Shown one piece after another: positions 62,150 to 64,000 of a DNA stretch of 64,000 nt. The DNA is from Taibaiella sp. KBW10 (lineage in GTDB: Bacteria; Bacteroidota; Bacteroidia; Chitinophagales; Chitinophagaceae). The number at the start of each line of letters is the position of its first letter. The stretch's first letter is position 1. Below the pieces are notes generated by a model, which did no database searches, had not been told where the DNA came from, and saw only the letters and a list, made by a program, of their open reading frames with translations. Where the stretch lies: contig NZ_QAJI01000004.1 of the NCBI RefSeq assembly GCF_003852495.1, positions 100,802 through 164,801 of the forward strand. The letters are read 5' to 3'. The position numbers and the translations under genes were made by a program.

Positions 62150-63412
62150 ATGAAATATATCATCTTTATTGCATTAGTGCTCATGGGTACTTTATGTAAG
62201 GCACAAACTGCCGATTCAACAAGGGTTTTGTTTATTGGCAATAGCCTGACCTATTTTAACGATATGCCGCAAATGTTCCGGAACGTTGCGCTCAATAAGG
62301 GCAAAAAGGTCTCTGTCACTTTTTATGCTCCCGGAGGTACAGGCTTTGTGAATCATGTAAACGATCCGGCGGTATACAGTCTTTTCCGTACCGGCCACTG
62401 GGATATCGTAGTCCTGCAACCGGGAACGGGAGAGTCGGGTGGTGCCTCTGCTTCAGTCGATCTGACGATTACAAGGGGGCGGCAGCTCATGGATTCCATT
62501 CTTCATTATAATAATTGTGCCCGGATCTATTTATACGAAATATCCAACGGGGTTTCTTCTGCCACGACTTATAACGCCTACTTTTCGAGCCAGCAGCGGA
62601 TCAGAGATTCTGTAACTAAAATGGCCGATGGCCTGCGGATACCTATGGTCCCGGCAGGGGAGTGTATGCGCGCCTATTATACCCTGCATCAAAATTTATT
62701 GTTGCATGGCGGTTACGGAGATGTGCATCCTAATGCGAATGGTTCTTTGCTGATTGCTGCTGCTTTTTACAGCGCACTTTTTCAGGATACGCTTACCCCC
62801 TGTACCTATTATGCCGGGATTAATGCAGACACCGCCCGGAAATTTTTTAGTATAGCGGATACGGTCGTGCTTCGTCACCTCGCCGATTGGCGTATCAATA
62901 CGTATAACTTGCATGCCGGTTTTAGCTATGTGCGGACTAATAATACGGTAAACTTTACTTCGCTTGCCAGTAATGCCACACAAGTGTCCTGGGATTTTGG
63001 AGATAATAGTGCAGCAGTTACCAGTCCTAACCCGGTACATAACTATGCCGTAGCCGGAACCTATACTGTGACCTTAAGGGTATCGAACAGTGAGGGTTGT
63101 ACCGATAGTATGCGTCAGCAAATTACCATTGATGGGGCGACATCGATTGATCGACAATTATCTGCTGCAGACTTGGTTTCGGTCTATCCCAATCCTTTCC
63201 GTACTTCGTTTAGCATACAACAGCCGCAATTGATCTATGGTCGCTATGAAATATACAGTATAAGTGGCCGGCTCCTTACTTCGGGTAATACTGGTGATAA
63301 TGAGACGGTAATCAATCTTTCCGGTCAGCCCGATGGCCTATATCTGCTGAAACTCTCCGATAAAAAAGGGAATACTGTCTATTCTCGGGTACTAAAATCG
63401 GATCGCCCATAA
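62150..63412 (+). CDS. Secreted SGNH-hydrolase-like protein with PKD and T9SS type A sorting domains
   Basis: The ATG at 62150 begins MKYIIFIALVLMGTLCKAQ, a clear signal peptide; the product has 420 residues. The first 240 form an SGNH/DUF4886-like hydrolase domain with block I VLFIGNSLTYFNDMP and block V GDVHPNANG carrying the catalytic Asp-His. A PKD domain follows (VSWDFGDNSAAVTSP, NYAVAGTYTVTLRV), then a type A sorting domain (SVYPNPFRTSFSIQQPQL ... QPDGLYLLKLS). It is likely an extracellular esterase acting on polysaccharide or lipid esters, exported by the T9SS. The substrate is unknown. Confidence 0.85.
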   Translation: MKYIIFIALVLMGTLCKAQTADSTRVLFIGNSLTYFNDMPQMFRNVALNKGKKVSVTFYAPGGTGFVNHVNDPAVYSLFRTGHWDIVVLQPGTGESGGASASVDLTITRGRQLMDSILHYNNCARIYLYEISNGVSSATTYNAYFSSQQRIRDSVTKMADGLRIPMVPAGECMRAYYTLHQNLLLHGGYGDVHPNANGSLLIAAAFYSALFQDTLTPCTYYAGINADTARKFFSIADTVVLRHLADWRINTYNLHAGFSYVRTNNTVNFTSLASNATQVSWDFGDNSAAVTSPNPVHNYAVAGTYTVTLRVSNSEGCTDSMRQQITIDGATSIDRQLSAADLVSVYPNPFRTSFSIQQPQLIYGRYEIYSISGRLLTSGNTGDNETVINLSGQPDGLYLLKLSDKKGNTVYSRVLKSDRP

Positions 63413-63561
63413 ACAGGCAGCGGTTATGATATATCCATACGTTTATTGTCTACATAGATGTATACAAAACGTAAACTGAGTATAGAAAACAGGTTGAAAA
63501 ATCATTTTTAAGGGAATTATTTTGTTTATTTGTTAATACATTTCACTAAAACTATTTAAAA

Positions 63562-63951
63562 ATGAAAAAGACAATCACCGCATTTTTGTTGCTCTTCATA
63601 GCTGCAACAGGTATTTATGCACAAGACAAAAAAATTACCTCGGCCAATTTACCGGAGTATATTATCATTACGGCAAACAATAATAGCCTTATCGGCGGTA
63701 TTGCGATAACCATAGATAAGAAAAATTCGGTGTATCATGATCAGTTAGATGCTTTGGAAACACAGTTGGAATCAAAGAAAACCGGTGCCGGTGTTCGGAA
63801 TTTGTCCGATTTATTGAATACAATGAGTGACTTGGGTTATGAGTATGTGAATGCATTTCAATCTTCCGCTACTGAAACTTCTTATGGTAAAGAGGCTACG
63901 TATGCTGCGGAACAAAACAGGAATAATATTGTATTCAGAAAGAAAAAGTAA
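63562..63951 (+). CDS. Small exported protein of unknown function
   Basis: This 129-residue protein has a signal peptide (MKKTITAFLLLFIAATGIYAQ). The mature part contains YIIITANNNSLIGGIAITID, then a heptad-like DALETQLESKK and MSDLGYEYVNAFQSSATE, and ends in a basic FRKKK. The repeated pattern of a short beta strand pair and a helix recalls small Bacteroidota secreted proteins, but I recognise no family. The gene is 149 nt after the SGNH cargo gene; that gap shows nothing distinct. The start is the only ATG giving a signal peptide. Confidence 0.7.
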   Translation: MKKTITAFLLLFIAATGIYAQDKKITSANLPEYIIITANNNSLIGGIAITIDKKNSVYHDQLDALETQLESKKTGAGVRNLSDLLNTMSDLGYEYVNAFQSSATETSYGKEATYAAEQNRNNIVFRKKK

Positions 63952-64000
63952 GCAATTTTCATTTGATAGTTCTTTCACTACTATAAACAAAAAGGTTGTC

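Noticed and set aside
1..64000. tRNA genes, CRISPR arrays, insertion sequences or prophage
   Set aside because: No tRNA-like cloverleaf, evenly spaced repeats, transposase, integrase or terminal repeats were recognised by eye; a tRNAscan and ISfinder search would be decisive.

Overview
The window comes from a Bacteroidota chromosome, probably Chitinophagia or a related class. Evidence: three type IX secretion system (T9SS) components (PorX, PorU, PorV), several secreted proteins ending in T9SS sorting domains, families typical of the phylum (DUF4249, DUF4292, the family often labelled asparagine synthetase B), weak or absent Shine-Dalgarno sequences, and repeated promoters of the phylum's TTTG-N19-TAnnTTTG type. 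No rRNA, tRNA, CRISPR array, insertion sequence or prophage was recognised. Most of the window is ordinary chromosome.

Layout. 1-5 kb: the end of a T9SS-exported arginine/agmatine deiminase-like enzyme, porX, and a PhaE-like protein with no PHA synthase beside it. 5-11.3 kb: exported serine hydrolase, thioredoxin-like protein, DsbD-like thiol-disulfide transporter, LTA-synthase-type sulfatase. 11.4-19.6 kb: phosphoribosyltransferase, clpC, methyltransferase, trhO, DUF58 protein and the yceD-rpmF-plsX block. 19.6-26.8 kb: a beta-barrel protein, gcvP, acs and an Omp28-like T9SS cargo. 26.9-30.8 kb (all minus strand): pnuC behind a compact structured leader, a decayed beta-barrel pseudogene, paaC and paaB without paaA, and a secreted protein of unknown function. 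30.9-39.8 kb: a nucleotidyltransferase / TPR lipoprotein / DUF4292 operon, then porU-porV. 40-43.7 kb: ispF-thiL and small proteins, one of them almost only a type B sorting domain. 43.8-49.5 kb (minus): a tight six-gene operon (thioredoxin-like, rlmB, DUF4249, deoC, SPOR, M20 amidohydrolase) and a lytic transglycosylase. 49.7-56.7 kb: carA, a threonine-dehydrogenase-like gene, a subclass B1 metallo-beta-lactamase, an esterase and a large secreted T9SS protein. 56.9-62 kb: an oxidoreductase and a copper-handling cluster. 62-64 kb: an SGNH/PKD T9SS cargo and a small secreted protein.

How the genes fit together. PorU (sortase) and PorV (shuttle) process the kind of sorting-domain cargo encoded at five places in the window, and PorX regulates that system. 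The copper cluster combines a Cys-rich exported peptide, an HMA/DUF3347 protein and a multicopper oxidase that carries its own CopB-like beta-barrel. Long hairpins, several bidirectional, separate most transcription units and helped choose start codons, because several long ORFs begin at TTG codons lying in a terminator or promoter.

Most worth a second look: the pnuC leader that pairs with its own start codon, the isolated paaBC pair, the orphan PhaE-like protein, the oxidase-barrel fusion, the complete B1 beta-lactamase and the stand-alone type B sorting domain. All calls rest on reading the sequence; no database search was run.
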